From: Allosphingosinicella vermicomposti
GTDB lineage: Bacteria > Pseudomonadota > Alphaproteobacteria > Sphingomonadales > Sphingomonadaceae
DNA length: 64,000 nucleotides
NCBI RefSeq assembly: GCF_003012815.1
Contig: NZ_PXYJ01000002.1
Coordinates: forward strand, 62,001 to 126,000
Reading direction: 5' to 3'
The translations under genes and the position numbers were made by a program. Every line of letters starts with the position of its first letter. The stretch's first letter is position 1. The notes under the pieces were generated by a model. It was not told the DNA's origin and ran no database searches. It saw only the letters and a program-made list of their open reading frames with translations. This document shows positions 24,863 through 33,623 of this stretch, in pieces.

Positions 24863-27800
24863 TCACGAAGATGCAGGCAGCGGACCGCCAAGAGCATCCT
24901 CGTCGTCATAGTCGCCTCGCACATGGCGCCGCCCCTTGTCGCGAAGCAGGAGCTTGCTCAGCGCGGGAAGAACGAACAGGGTCAAAGCGGTCGAAGTAAT
25001 CAAGCCTCCGATCACCACCACCGCCAGGGGCTTCTGGACTTCCGCACCCTGGCCGGTAGCAAGCGCCATCGGCACAAAGCCCAACGAAGCCACAAGGGCC
25101 GTCATCAAAACGGGCCGCAGCCGCTTGATTGCGCTGTCGTGGATCGCTTGATCGATTGGCACCCCCTGCGATCGCAAATCTTCCACCGAGCTCATGAGCA
25201 CCAACCCGTTCAGAACGGCGATACCGGAGAGTGCAATGAACCCCACGGCTGCCGAGATTGAGAAAGGCAAGCCAGCAACGGCCAGGCCGAACACGCCGCC
25301 GGCTAATGCGAGGGGGATCGCCGAGTAGATGGCCAAAGCCGGCCGCACCCCCCGCAAACCAATGAACAACAGGCCGAAGATCGCACTGAAAACGACCGGG
25401 ATCATGATCGACAGCCGTCGACTTGCGGCTTGCAGGTTCTCGAACTGGCCTCCCCATTCGATGAAAACCCCCGGAGGCAGGTCGACGTTCTGCTCAACTG
25501 CGGCCTGTGCATCGGCCACATAGGAGCCAAGATCCCGGCCTCGCACGTTGGCCTGCACCACAACACGGCGCTGGCCATTCTCTCGACTTACCTGATTGAC
25601 GCCCTCGGACATCTGGAACGTAGCCAGCTCACGCAGGGGCACCGATTGTCGCACGCCAGATCCGGTATCCGGAAGCATCACTGGGAGAGCGCCAGCTGCT
25701 TCAAGATCATTCCTGGTGGCATTCTCCAATCGAACGACGATGTCGAAGCGCCTGTCTCCTTGGAAGACAATGCCTGCCTCCCGTCCCCCCAAGGCCGCAG
25801 CCACTGTGTCGGTGACATCTTCGATGGCCAGACCGTAACGCGAGATTGCGTCCCGGTTGAATTGCAGATCCAGAGTTGGGAAGCCTGCTGTCTGCTCCAC
25901 CCGAAGGTCCGCTGTTCCTTCGATGCGGCTCATGGCCTGAGAGATACGGCGGGCTACCTGCCCGAGCTGATCAAGGTCTTCCCCGAACACTTTCACAGCG
26001 ATATCGCCGCGAACCCCAGCAATCAGTTCGTTGAACCGCATTTCGATCGGCTGACTGAGCTCGTATGCGTTTCCGGTAAGGTTTTCCATCCTCTGCTCGA
26101 TACGCTCGATCACCTCTTCCTTGGTTTCGACACCCTCAGGCCATTGCTCCTTCGGCCGCAGGATGATGAACGAGTCCGAGGCATTCTGCGGCATTGGATC
26201 CGTGGCAACTTCTGCGGTGCCCGTCTTTGAATAAACATAAGCCACCTCAGGGAGAGACGAGATGGCCCGCTCCACCCGAAGTTGCATGTCCTTGGATTGT
26301 TCGAGCGATGTCGACGGAATGCGCAACGTCTGCATCGCGAGGTCACCCTCGTCCAGCTGCGGGATGAACTCCCGGCCAAGACTGGTAAACATGAGAGCCG
26401 CGATTAGGAACGTACCCACGCCAGCACCAATCCATGGCCAGGGTCGCGCGAGAACTCGACCCAGGACCGGTTCATACCTGCTCTTCGTCCATGCGATCGC
26501 CCTCACCTCTTTCTCGGAGACTTTGCCCCGTATGAGGAGAGCAACCATGGCAGGAACGAAAGTCAGAGAAAGGATGAATGCGCCTGCGAGCGCAAGCATG
26601 ACCGTGACCGCCATCGGCGTGAACATCTTGCCTTCCACACCGGTGAAGGTCAGCAGCGGCGCAAATACGAGGAATATGATGGCCTGCCCGTATATTGTCG
26701 GCTTCACCATCTCTCGGGCGGCCTCGAACACTTCGTGCAGCCTCTCGGGCAGCGTCAGCAGACGACCTTCGTGGTGCTGGCGTTCGGCCAAACGCCTCAA
26801 GCAGTTTTCAACGATGATGATAGAACCGTCAACGATGAGGCCGAAATCCAGCGCACCGAAGCTCATCAGGTTGCCTGAAACGCCCAACCTATTCATCCCG
26901 ATCGCCATCATTAGAAACGAGAGCGGAATTACGAGAGTGGCGATGATCGCCGCTCGAATATTTCCAAGGAGGAAGAACAGCACAGCGATCACCAGCAGAG
27001 CGCCTTCCACGAGGTTCTTCTCGACCGTGGCGATCGTGGATTCGACGAGTGAGGATCGGTTGTAGACCGGGGTTACCATAACCCCTGGCGGAAGTGACTT
27101 TGAGACCTCCTTCAGCCTTCCAGAGACGGCATCTGCAACAATGCGGCTATTGCCCCCCGCAATCATGAGCGCCGTTCCGATGACCGTTTCGCGGCCCTCC
27201 ATGGAAGCAGCACCCGTGCGAAGTTCACCGCCGACGCGAACGGTCGCTACGTCCCCAACTCGGACTGGCACGCCGCCTCGGTTAGCAACTGCTGCACTTG
27301 CGATTTCGTCGATGTGACGAATTCGAGCGTCAGCGCGCACGAGATAGGCTTCTCCGGCACGCTCAACGAAGTTGGCACCAACCGAAATATTGGCTCGCTC
27401 AAGGGCCTCGGCGAGTTCCGAGAACGAGATACCATAGGCCGCCAGGCGCCCCGGGTCGGGCTGAACCAGGAATTGCTTCTCATAGCCGCCGATGGAGTCG
27501 ATACCAGCTACTCCCTCCACGGTACGCAATTGCGGCCGCACCACCCAGTCCTGGACCGTACGGAGGTACGCCAACCGCGAGACGTCATCGGTCAGCCGCT
27601 CACCCTCGGGCGTAAGGTAGGATTCGTCCGGCTGGAAGCCGGGTCGTCCCGGGATTTTCGGAGATTTGGCTGTGGCAGTCGGCGCGTAATGCACGGACCA
27701 CATCAGAACCTCGCCCAGTCCGGTGGAGACCGGCCCCATTTGGGGCTCAACTCCTGCAGGTAAACTCTCTCGAGCTTGGCTGAGGCGCTCAGCTACCTGC

Positions 27801-28123
27801 TGGCGGGCGAAGTAGATGTCGATGTTCTCGTCGAACACTGCCGTGACTTGACTGAACCCGTTCCGGGAAACGGACCGGGTGTGATCCAGTCCGGGGATTC
27901 CGGCGAGTGCCGTCTCCATTGGAAAGGTCACAAGCCGCTCCATATCGAGCGGGCCGAAAGCAGGTGCGGATGTGTTGACCTGAACCTGTTTGTTCGTGAT
28001 GTCCGGCACCGCGTCGATCGGCAGCCGGAAGAGCTGGATCGCACCAAACACGGCGACCAAGAGGGTGACGATCACGACGGCCCAGCGGAAGCGGACCGAA
28101 GCGTCTAGAATACGATCTATCAT
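24863..28123 (-). CDS. czcA: Heavy-metal RND efflux pump CzcA
   Basis: 1086-residue inner-membrane proton-driven pump of the HME-RND family. It has 12 membrane helices and two large periplasmic loops (about residues 35-335 and 560-870). TM4 holds DFGLIVDGSIIIVENC, close to the DFG-x3-DGA-x3-VEN signature of the Zn/Co/Cd group (HME1), with Ser in place of Ala. The N-terminus (VTLLVAVFGAIQLFRLPIDAVPDITNKQV, shown in part) is typical. Together with CzcB and CzcC it spans the envelope and exports metal from periplasm or cytoplasm to the outside. Confidence 0.95.
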   Translation of the reverse strand: MIDRILDASVRFRWAVVIVTLLVAVFGAIQLFRLPIDAVPDITNKQVQVNTSAPAFGPLDMERLVTFPMETALAGIPGLDHTRSVSRNGFSQVTAVFDENIDIYFARQQVAERLSQARESLPAGVEPQMGPVSTGLGEVLMWSVHYAPTATAKSPKIPGRPGFQPDESYLTPEGERLTDDVSRLAYLRTVQDWVVRPQLRTVEGVAGIDSIGGYEKQFLVQPDPGRLAAYGISFSELAEALERANISVGANFVERAGEAYLVRADARIRHIDEIASAAVANRGGVPVRVGDVATVRVGGELRTGAASMEGRETVIGTALMIAGGNSRIVADAVSGRLKEVSKSLPPGVMVTPVYNRSSLVESTIATVEKNLVEGALLVIAVLFFLLGNIRAAIIATLVIPLSFLMMAIGMNRLGVSGNLMSFGALDFGLIVDGSIIIVENCLRRLAERQHHEGRLLTLPERLHEVFEAAREMVKPTIYGQAIIFLVFAPLLTFTGVEGKMFTPMAVTVMLALAGAFILSLTFVPAMVALLIRGKVSEKEVRAIAWTKSRYEPVLGRVLARPWPWIGAGVGTFLIAALMFTSLGREFIPQLDEGDLAMQTLRIPSTSLEQSKDMQLRVERAISSLPEVAYVYSKTGTAEVATDPMPQNASDSFIILRPKEQWPEGVETKEEVIERIEQRMENLTGNAYELSQPIEMRFNELIAGVRGDIAVKVFGEDLDQLGQVARRISQAMSRIEGTADLRVEQTAGFPTLDLQFNRDAISRYGLAIEDVTDTVAAALGGREAGIVFQGDRRFDIVVRLENATRNDLEAAGALPVMLPDTGSGVRQSVPLRELATFQMSEGVNQVSRENGQRRVVVQANVRGRDLGSYVADAQAAVEQNVDLPPGVFIEWGGQFENLQAASRRLSIMIPVVFSAIFGLLFIGLRGVRPALAIYSAIPLALAGGVFGLAVAGLPFSISAAVGFIALSGIAVLNGLVLMSSVEDLRSQGVPIDQAIHDSAIKRLRPVLMTALVASLGFVPMALATGQGAEVQKPLAVVVIGGLITSTALTLFVLPALSKLLLRDKGRRHVRGDYDDEDALGGPLPASS

Positions 28124-28186
28124 GATGAAGCGATCCTGTGGCCGCTCACAAGCGGCGTGCAGCGGAGGGCGAGGCGGAAACCGGGT

Positions 28187-29374
28187 TTAATGTTCGGCCT
28201 CGCTTGCACCGAGCTGGGATTTGAGCACGAAGGCGCCGGCGGTAACGACGACCTGACCAGGCCGAAGTCCTTCCGTGATCTCGACGCGGCCAGACGACCT
28301 GCTGCCCACCGTAACCGGAACGGCCTGAAATCCTCCCCCCGTTTGGACGAACACAACCTCCCGGCCTTCAACCTGCTGAACCGCTTCCTCAGGCAGAACG
28401 ATGGCTCCGCTTGTCACGGTGCCCCGCGGCGCGATGCGTACACGCACGGCCTGCCCTTGTGCCAGCGCTGCGCTACTGACCGGCTGAAGAACAATCGTCG
28501 CCGCCCGACTTTCGGGATCGAGCGCCGGCGTTGTGGACCGAACGACCGCATCCAATGTCGCCCCATTTGGCAACTCGATGACTGCAGGATCGCCTTGCCG
28601 GATATTCTGCGCTTCCAGTGCGGTAACGGCAGCTTCGATCTGAATGCGCCTTGGATCCGAAACGTTGAAAAGCTCTGCGCCGGCGGCGACAAATGCCCCT
28701 AGCTGAGTGTCTATCTCGGTTATGCGCCCGGAAATCGGGCTCCGAACGGCAAGGTAACGTCCGTTCCCGACTACACCTGCAGTCCGGACTGCGGCCTCGG
28801 TCCGTTGCAGTTCGGCTTCGGCTTGTGCCCGAGCTGCATTTGCAGCTTCCAGGTCTTGTCGCGCCGTGATCTTTGCATTGAATAGGCGCTGCTCTCGCGC
28901 AGCCGCAGCGCGGGCCGCTTGTGTTCGCGCAGCGGCGGCATTGCGCTCCGCCAGGAAAGCAGCTGCTTCACGGCTCTCTAGTAGAGCGACCGTCTCACCA
29001 GCCCCCACAGGGTCTCCGAGGCGCTTGCTGATCCGCACGACCGCGCCGTCTGCGCGTGCGGTGAGTAAAGCCTGTCCTTCAGGGGGAGCCGTGACGCTCG
29101 CCTGCGAGATGATCTCGGCAGCAATAGAGCCCTCTTTGACCGTGATCGTTCGTATGCCGCTTGCCGCAATCCGAGCCTGCGTCATCGGTATGAAACCTTC
29201 CCGACCTTCCGCTTCTTCCTGACCCTCCTCGCTACCCTCTCCCGCTGCCTGCGCATTCTCAGCGGGTTCGATCGACCTTCCGACCCATACGCCGCCAATT
29301 CCGGCGAGCAACGCAATGGCGGCAGCGCCTCCCAGCAGCTTGTTTCGATCCTGCATGTTCGTGATCAAATTCAT
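28187..29374 (-). CDS. czcB: Efflux adaptor protein CzcB
   Basis: 395-residue membrane fusion protein joining CzcA to CzcC in the periplasm. It has an N-terminal membrane anchor (AAAIALLAGIGGVWVG), an acidic linker (EEGQEEAEGRE), a barrel-sandwich (lipoyl-like) domain split by an alpha-hairpin (about residues 140-215, Ala/Arg/Glu-rich), and beta-barrel and membrane-proximal domains (LRPGQVVVTAGAFVLKSQ at the end). It lies 63 bases before czcA and 11 after czcC. An internal ATG seven codons in is an equally good start. Confidence 0.92.
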   Translation of the reverse strand: MNLITNMQDRNKLLGGAAAIALLAGIGGVWVGRSIEPAENAQAAGEGSEEGQEEAEGREGFIPMTQARIAASGIRTITVKEGSIAAEIISQASVTAPPEGQALLTARADGAVVRISKRLGDPVGAGETVALLESREAAAFLAERNAAAARTQAARAAAAREQRLFNAKITARQDLEAANAARAQAEAELQRTEAAVRTAGVVGNGRYLAVRSPISGRITEIDTQLGAFVAAGAELFNVSDPRRIQIEAAVTALEAQNIRQGDPAVIELPNGATLDAVVRSTTPALDPESRAATIVLQPVSSAALAQGQAVRVRIAPRGTVTSGAIVLPEEAVQQVEGREVVFVQTGGGFQAVPVTVGSRSSGRVEITEGLRPGQVVVTAGAFVLKSQLGASEAEH

Positions 29375-29385
29375 TTTCTATGTCC

Positions 29386-30708
29386 TTATTGCGCCGATGA
29401 CCGGCCGAGTTCGGCCGTGGCGAGCGCCTGCGCGAGGCGCGCTTCGACGAGGGCCGTCTCAACGGCGCGAAGCGCTTCCTGCGCATCCAGAAGTTCAAGG
29501 AGCGACGCACGACCTTCGCGATAGGATATCTGCGCGAGGCGGAGAGCTTCAGCCGCCTCCGGCACGGCAGCATCGGCCAAGGCCTCCGCCCTCGCTTGCG
29601 CCGCCTCAAGGTTCGTGATCGCGTTCCGCCCTCTCACGCGCGCTGATGCCCTCGCGTTGACGAGGTTGGCTTCGGCGGCCCGAACGTTGGCCCGCGCAGC
29701 AGCTATACCGCCCTGATTCCGGTCGAAGATCGGGATGGGCATCGAAACGCCCCCGACAAGAGCCACATCTCCAGATTGGCGAACATGCCGCACACCAAGC
29801 CCAACGGCAGGGTCGAGGCGGCTAGCCGAAACCTCACGGTCGACCTCAGCCTCAGCCCGTAGGCGCTCGGCCTCGGCGAGCCGCACTTCCAAGCTACGTT
29901 CTGGATCAAACGTCTGCGGCGTGAGATCGATTTCACTCCCCGCCACAACCGTAGGCGGTTCGGTGACCCCGAAGAGCCCCGCAAGCGTGCCACGTGCCGC
30001 CGCCTCTTCCGCCTGTGCTGCCTGCAGCTCCGCGCCCGCCTGTGCGGCCGCAGATCGCGCGCGCAAGGCTCGCAAGGGAGGTTCCCGTCCCTCCTCGACC
30101 AACGTCACAGCGATGCTCGCTAGATCCCGCGCCCACTGCTCGTTCTGAGCGGCAATCCGTAGTCTCTCCCGTGCACTCACCGCGCGCGCAAACTGCTCCC
30201 TTACCGAACGGGCAAGGTCGGCGCGGGCGATGCTCAGGCGAAGCTGCTCCGCTGCCAGTTCGGCCTCAGCTGCCGCCACCCTGCTCCGCCGCCGACCACC
30301 AAGGTCGAGGCGCTGATTGACTGCAAGGGTCGTCTCAGTGCCGCGAAAGCCTGAGAGCTCCCCAGTTCCGGCGAAGTTTTCGACCTCCAGACTCAATTCT
30401 GGATTCGATCGAAACCCGGCTTGGCGAATTCGGGCTTGGGCCGCTTCGACCCTTGCGCGCCCTGCAATTACGGCTGGTGCGCGTGCCTCGGCCTCCTCCA
30501 GCGCTTGCTGGAGCGTAAGCGACTGCGGCAACGGGCCTTCGCGCCGAGAGAGGGGCACGCTGCGCAACTCCGGAGCCGGAGGGCCCAAAGGAGTTGTCGT
30601 TGGCGCACCCACGCGGGGCGTAGCAGGCGTACCCACCTGCCCGCTTGCGCCCACCCCATAGATAGGGAGCAAGACCGCAGCCGTGGCTGCGACGAAGAAG
30701 AATTTCAT
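29386..30708 (-). CDS. czcC: Outer-membrane efflux protein CzcC
   Basis: TolC-family outer-membrane channel of the Czc pump, 440 residues. Signal peptide MKFFFVAATAAVLLPIYGVGAS, then a proline-rich stretch and two OEP repeats with long helices. Typical segments are LTLQQALEEAEARAPAVIAGRARVEAA (in part), FRSNPELSLEVENF, GVSMPIPIFDRNQGGIAAARA and LAQISYREGRASLLELLDAQ. The start follows GGAGTCATCATA; an in-frame ATG 45 bases upstream has no such site. Next upstream is the His/Cys-rich protein at 30774. Confidence 0.92.
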   Translation of the reverse strand: MKFFFVAATAAVLLPIYGVGASGQVGTPATPRVGAPTTTPLGPPAPELRSVPLSRREGPLPQSLTLQQALEEAEARAPAVIAGRARVEAAQARIRQAGFRSNPELSLEVENFAGTGELSGFRGTETTLAVNQRLDLGGRRRSRVAAAEAELAAEQLRLSIARADLARSVREQFARAVSARERLRIAAQNEQWARDLASIAVTLVEEGREPPLRALRARSAAAQAGAELQAAQAEEAAARGTLAGLFGVTEPPTVVAGSEIDLTPQTFDPERSLEVRLAEAERLRAEAEVDREVSASRLDPAVGLGVRHVRQSGDVALVGGVSMPIPIFDRNQGGIAAARANVRAAEANLVNARASARVRGRNAITNLEAAQARAEALADAAVPEAAEALRLAQISYREGRASLLELLDAQEALRAVETALVEARLAQALATAELGRSSAQ

Positions 30709-30773
30709 TATGATGACTCCTGACGACGCGGGACGACCGGTTGGGCTTGCCAACCGGTGTAGCTAGCGTGTCG

Positions 30774-31109
30774 TCAGGCGATCGGAGGTCTCAGGGCCGC
30801 TCCAGGCGAAGCCCCGACACGAAAAGGAACTGCGGCGGTCCGGTTGCCGATGCCAGCCATTTGAACGACATTGCCAGCGTGCGCATCGGTCGGAACCCCG
30901 ACACAATGGCCATGGCAGGTGCCGTGGTGATGAGGTACACCCTTTTCGGCATCAGCAGGAACTTCGTCGCCGTCGCCTTCGAAATGGCCGGCCACCTCGC
31001 CACTCGCCACTTCACCACATTTTGTGACTTCGATGGCATGCGCAGCGCTTCCGGACCATACCATAAGGGCCAGCATCAAGGCACTGAAAAGGGGTAGCAG
31101 GCGGTGCAT
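30774..31109 (-). CDS. His/Cys-rich periplasmic protein of the czc cluster
   Basis: 111 residues with a signal peptide (PLFSALMLALMVWSGSAAHA). The mature part is dense in possible metal ligands: EVTKCGEV, GHFEGDGDE, then HHHGTCHGHCVG with six His/Cys in eleven positions. Its place between a CDF gene and czcC, and its export, suggest a periplasmic metal-binding or sensing protein, comparable in place to CzcI or CnrX, though no homology to either can be claimed. It is preceded closely by the CDF gene (11 bases). Confidence 0.75.
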   Translation of the reverse strand: MHRLLPLFSALMLALMVWSGSAAHAIEVTKCGEVASGEVAGHFEGDGDEVPADAEKGVPHHHGTCHGHCVGVPTDAHAGNVVQMAGIGNRTAAVPFRVGASPGAALRPPIA

Positions 31110-31120
31110 GGGGCGTCCTC

Positions 31121-31795
31121 TTAACAGCTATTGCCTGGCAATGGGAGAGCTGACCGCGATCCGCCGTTACTCAAGCGCTCTTCCTCAAGTTCTCGCCTCG
31201 CCTGGCGAATGATCTGCCGACCGCCCGATATGCCGAGAGCAGCAAGAATACTTGCCACGATGAGATCCGGCCAGGCGGTACCGGTGCCAAAAACACCAGC
31301 AGCGGCAGCTACCACGGCCATGTTTCCCACCGCGTCGTTGCGTGAGCAAATCCAGACCGACCGCATGTTCGCATCGCCGGACCTGAACCGATAGAGGAGA
31401 AGAGCCACCACTGCGTTTGCAACGAGTGCCATGATGCCGATGATACCCATCGTCTCGGCGTCGGGTAGGGTGCCAACGTAGGCGGCATAGGCTGTGCTGA
31501 GGAGCACCCAAAGCCCGAGGATTAGCAGCGTCGCTCCTTTGAAGAGCGCAGCTCGAGCCCGCCAAGTCAGCGCCATCCCGGCAACGGCAAGGCTGATCGC
31601 GTAGTTGGCCGCGTCCCCAAAAAAGTCGAGTGCGTCCGCCTGGAGAGAGCGGGAGTGTGAGGCCACGCCAGCACCCAGCTCCACGGCGAACATGCCGGCA
31701 TTCACTATCAGCGCGATCCATAAAGCGCGCCTCCATTTGGGGCCAACGTTCCGGGGCGCCTCGGATGTGCAGCTATTGCAGGCCATGATTGTCAC
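31121..31795 (-). CDS. Short CDF-type cation transporter, first gene of the czc operon
   Basis: 224 residues. A Cys-containing N-terminus (MACNSCTSEAPR) leads into six helices with CDF-like segments LQADALDFFGDAANYAISLAV (in part) and CSRNDAVGNMAVVAAA. Like the gene at 24224 it lacks the folded C-terminal CDF domain and instead ends in a basic tail and a final cysteine (LPLPGNSC). It is the gene closest to the MerR-type operator at 31828 and so probably the first gene of the metal operon. Start at 31795 or at the second Met (31786). Confidence 0.82.
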   Translation of the reverse strand: MTIMACNSCTSEAPRNVGPKWRRALWIALIVNAGMFAVELGAGVASHSRSLQADALDFFGDAANYAISLAVAGMALTWRARAALFKGATLLILGLWVLLSTAYAAYVGTLPDAETMGIIGIMALVANAVVALLLYRFRSGDANMRSVWICSRNDAVGNMAVVAAAAGVFGTGTAWPDLIVASILAALGISGGRQIIRQARRELEEERLSNGGSRSALPLPGNSC

Positions 31796-31827
31796 TCTCG
31801 AACGAATCAGAATGACGCTTATATGGT

Positions 31828-31846
31828 CCCTGTAGCAACTACAGGG
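31828..31846 (-). promoter_or_regulatory. MerR-family operator/promoter of the czc operon
   Basis: Perfect inverted repeat CCCTGTAG-CAA-CTACAGGG between the divergent CDF gene and the merR-type gene. On the minus strand it fills the spacer between TTGACC and ATATAA, about 20 bases apart, the overlong spacing that MerR-type activators correct by twisting DNA. The left-going promoter would drive the whole metal block down to 23317. Confidence 0.85.
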
Positions 31847-31861
31847 TCAAGGCCGATGGGC

Positions 31862-32293
31862 ATGAAAATCGGAGAGCTGTCGCGAGCCACCGGCACCAAT
31901 GTGGAGACCATCCGATATTACGAACGCATCGGCCTGCTTCCTGCGCCTTCGCGAACGGCAGGAAATTACCGCGACTATTCTCAAACGCACCTCGACCGTC
32001 TCAACTTCGTTCGACATGCTCGTGGTCTTGGCTTCGACATCGCCGATATCCGGTCTCTTCTTAATCTGGCGGAGCAACCGGATAGGGATTGTGGCGAAGC
32101 AGACAAGATCGCGTCCGGACATCTGAAGAGTGTCGAAGCGAAGATAAGCCGCTTGGAGCAACTGCGTTCAGAGTTGAAACACATGATCACGCAGTGCCGA
32201 GGCGGGCAGGTATCGGAGTGCAGAATTATGGAAGCACTGGGGGATCACGATCATTGCTCGACTGCCCACGTTCCCAATGGAATCCTTTCCTGA
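31862..32293 (+). CDS. MerR-family heavy-metal regulator
   Basis: 143 residues. N-terminal winged HTH MKIGELSRATGTNVETIRYYERIGLL, coiled-coil dimerisation helix (about 80-115) and a C-terminal metal loop with Cys residues (DRDCGEADK, ITQCRGGQVSECRIM, DHDHCSTAH). The Cys-x8-Cys loop plus a His/Cys end resembles the Zn/Cd/Pb/Co branch (ZntR, CadR, PbrR). It is divergent from the metal operon with the operator between. The ATG at 31862 is nine bases after AAGG; an ATG at 31856 is too close to that site. Confidence 0.87.
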   Translation: MKIGELSRATGTNVETIRYYERIGLLPAPSRTAGNYRDYSQTHLDRLNFVRHARGLGFDIADIRSLLNLAEQPDRDCGEADKIASGHLKSVEAKISRLEQLRSELKHMITQCRGGQVSECRIMEALGDHDHCSTAHVPNGILS

Positions 32294-32456
32294 GAGCTTC
32301 CTTGGTTTCCCTAGGCGAGCAGCCGACGTGCTGTCTTCAGACACGCCTCTATCGAATATGCGGGGCAACTGGCGCCCGTTTGAGCTGTAGGCCCCATCTC
32401 AGAAAGCTCGCCCGTGCTGGCGCGCGGGCCCTCGCATCGGACCCGTCGACGGCGAC

Positions 32457-33623
32457 TCAGCCTCTCCACGGTTGGAGGACCAGATCCCGATGCAACACTA
32501 CGCGCAGCGGCCAGCCGGGCCGCACGGTGATAGTGGGCTTCATCGAGAGGTTTCGCGATACAATCTGCTGGCCCGCGTCACTGGCGCTTTGTTGGCCCGC
32601 CTCGCGCAGAGCTTCCACGATTTCGCTTTCGCCGCCTATGCTTAACTCGGTGCCGACGCCCAGCAAGGCAGCAAGAGCGATGCCTTTGAGCAGCCGCCCC
32701 GTATGGGCATTGGTGCGGTCGCGAAGTCCTGCATAGCCGGACGTGTCGCTGGCGGGTGCATTGTCGAGCGCCATCGATGCTCCGTTGGGGAAAACAAGGC
32801 GCTCCCAAATTAGGAGAGCTCGGTTCTGCCCGAAGGCTATGGCGCTGTCGTAACGGCCGATGAGGCGTGTTCCTTGTGGTATGACGATAGTTCTCCCTGT
32901 TGCGCTGTCGGTGACGTTCTCTGTGACTTGAGCGGTAACCAAGCCCGGCAGATCCGAATTGATGCCGGTGAGAAGGCTTGCTGCGATGACGGTGCCGGCA
33001 TTCAGCTGCCAGGGTGACGAAGCCTTTTGCAGAGTTGCAGCCGGCTTCGCTGCTGATGCCTCGGGCGCATTACTAGCGAGCTCAGGCACGCCTAACCTCT
33101 CGGCCTCGTTCCGCTCCGCAATTCCCATGCCGGAAAGCTGCGTCAAAACGCCGGCCGTTCGGACAGCTCGGAGTTCCGCCTCCTTGCGCTGCCGCTCCAC
33201 CTCCTCTCTCACAGCATTGGCGTCGGCAGGTTCTGCGTTATGAGCATCGCCCATCTCAACCGCGCGCTGGTGAGCAAGTATCGGCCTTCCAAGATCCCCG
33301 GGCAGCGGCGGCCCCAAATCAGGAACCCCCGTCTTCGCCTGCCCGTAAGACCCCGGAAGAGAAGAAAGGGCTTCTGGGGGAGATTTGCGGTCGGGTCCGA
33401 CCCTCTCGTCGCCCTGGGCAGCCAGCTTGAAACTTGCGGGTTGCAATGCCAGCCAAGTAACGGCGCTGATCGACGTGGCCGCAAGTACGGCGATGCCGAT
33501 CAGTAACCCTCTCCTAAATCGGACAACTCTACGCGGCGATCCGCGCAGCACGAGCGCTTCGGGATCAAGCTTCTTGGCTGCTCTCCCGGGGACCGCATCC
33601 GTTTCGACAGGAGCTCCGTTCAT
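32457..33623 (-). CDS. trbI: Conjugal transfer protein TrbI (VirB10-like)
   Basis: 388 residues. VirB10-type proteins span the inner membrane and reach the outer membrane in the type IV secretion core. Here there is an N-terminal cytoplasmic part, a membrane helix (RRGLLIGIAVLAATSISAVTW in part, about 40-60), a proline-rich periplasmic stretch and the conserved C-terminal barrel: AGTVIAASLLTGINSDLPG, VIPQGTRLIGRYDS, RLVFPNGASM, and a final helix-loop. It is the last gene of the trb operon; 160 bases to its left hold no gene. Confidence 0.94.
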   Translation of the reverse strand: MNGAPVETDAVPGRAAKKLDPEALVLRGSPRRVVRFRRGLLIGIAVLAATSISAVTWLALQPASFKLAAQGDERVGPDRKSPPEALSSLPGSYGQAKTGVPDLGPPLPGDLGRPILAHQRAVEMGDAHNAEPADANAVREEVERQRKEAELRAVRTAGVLTQLSGMGIAERNEAERLGVPELASNAPEASAAKPAATLQKASSPWQLNAGTVIAASLLTGINSDLPGLVTAQVTENVTDSATGRTIVIPQGTRLIGRYDSAIAFGQNRALLIWERLVFPNGASMALDNAPASDTSGYAGLRDRTNAHTGRLLKGIALAALLGVGTELSIGGESEIVEALREAGQQSASDAGQQIVSRNLSMKPTITVRPGWPLRVVLHRDLVLQPWRG

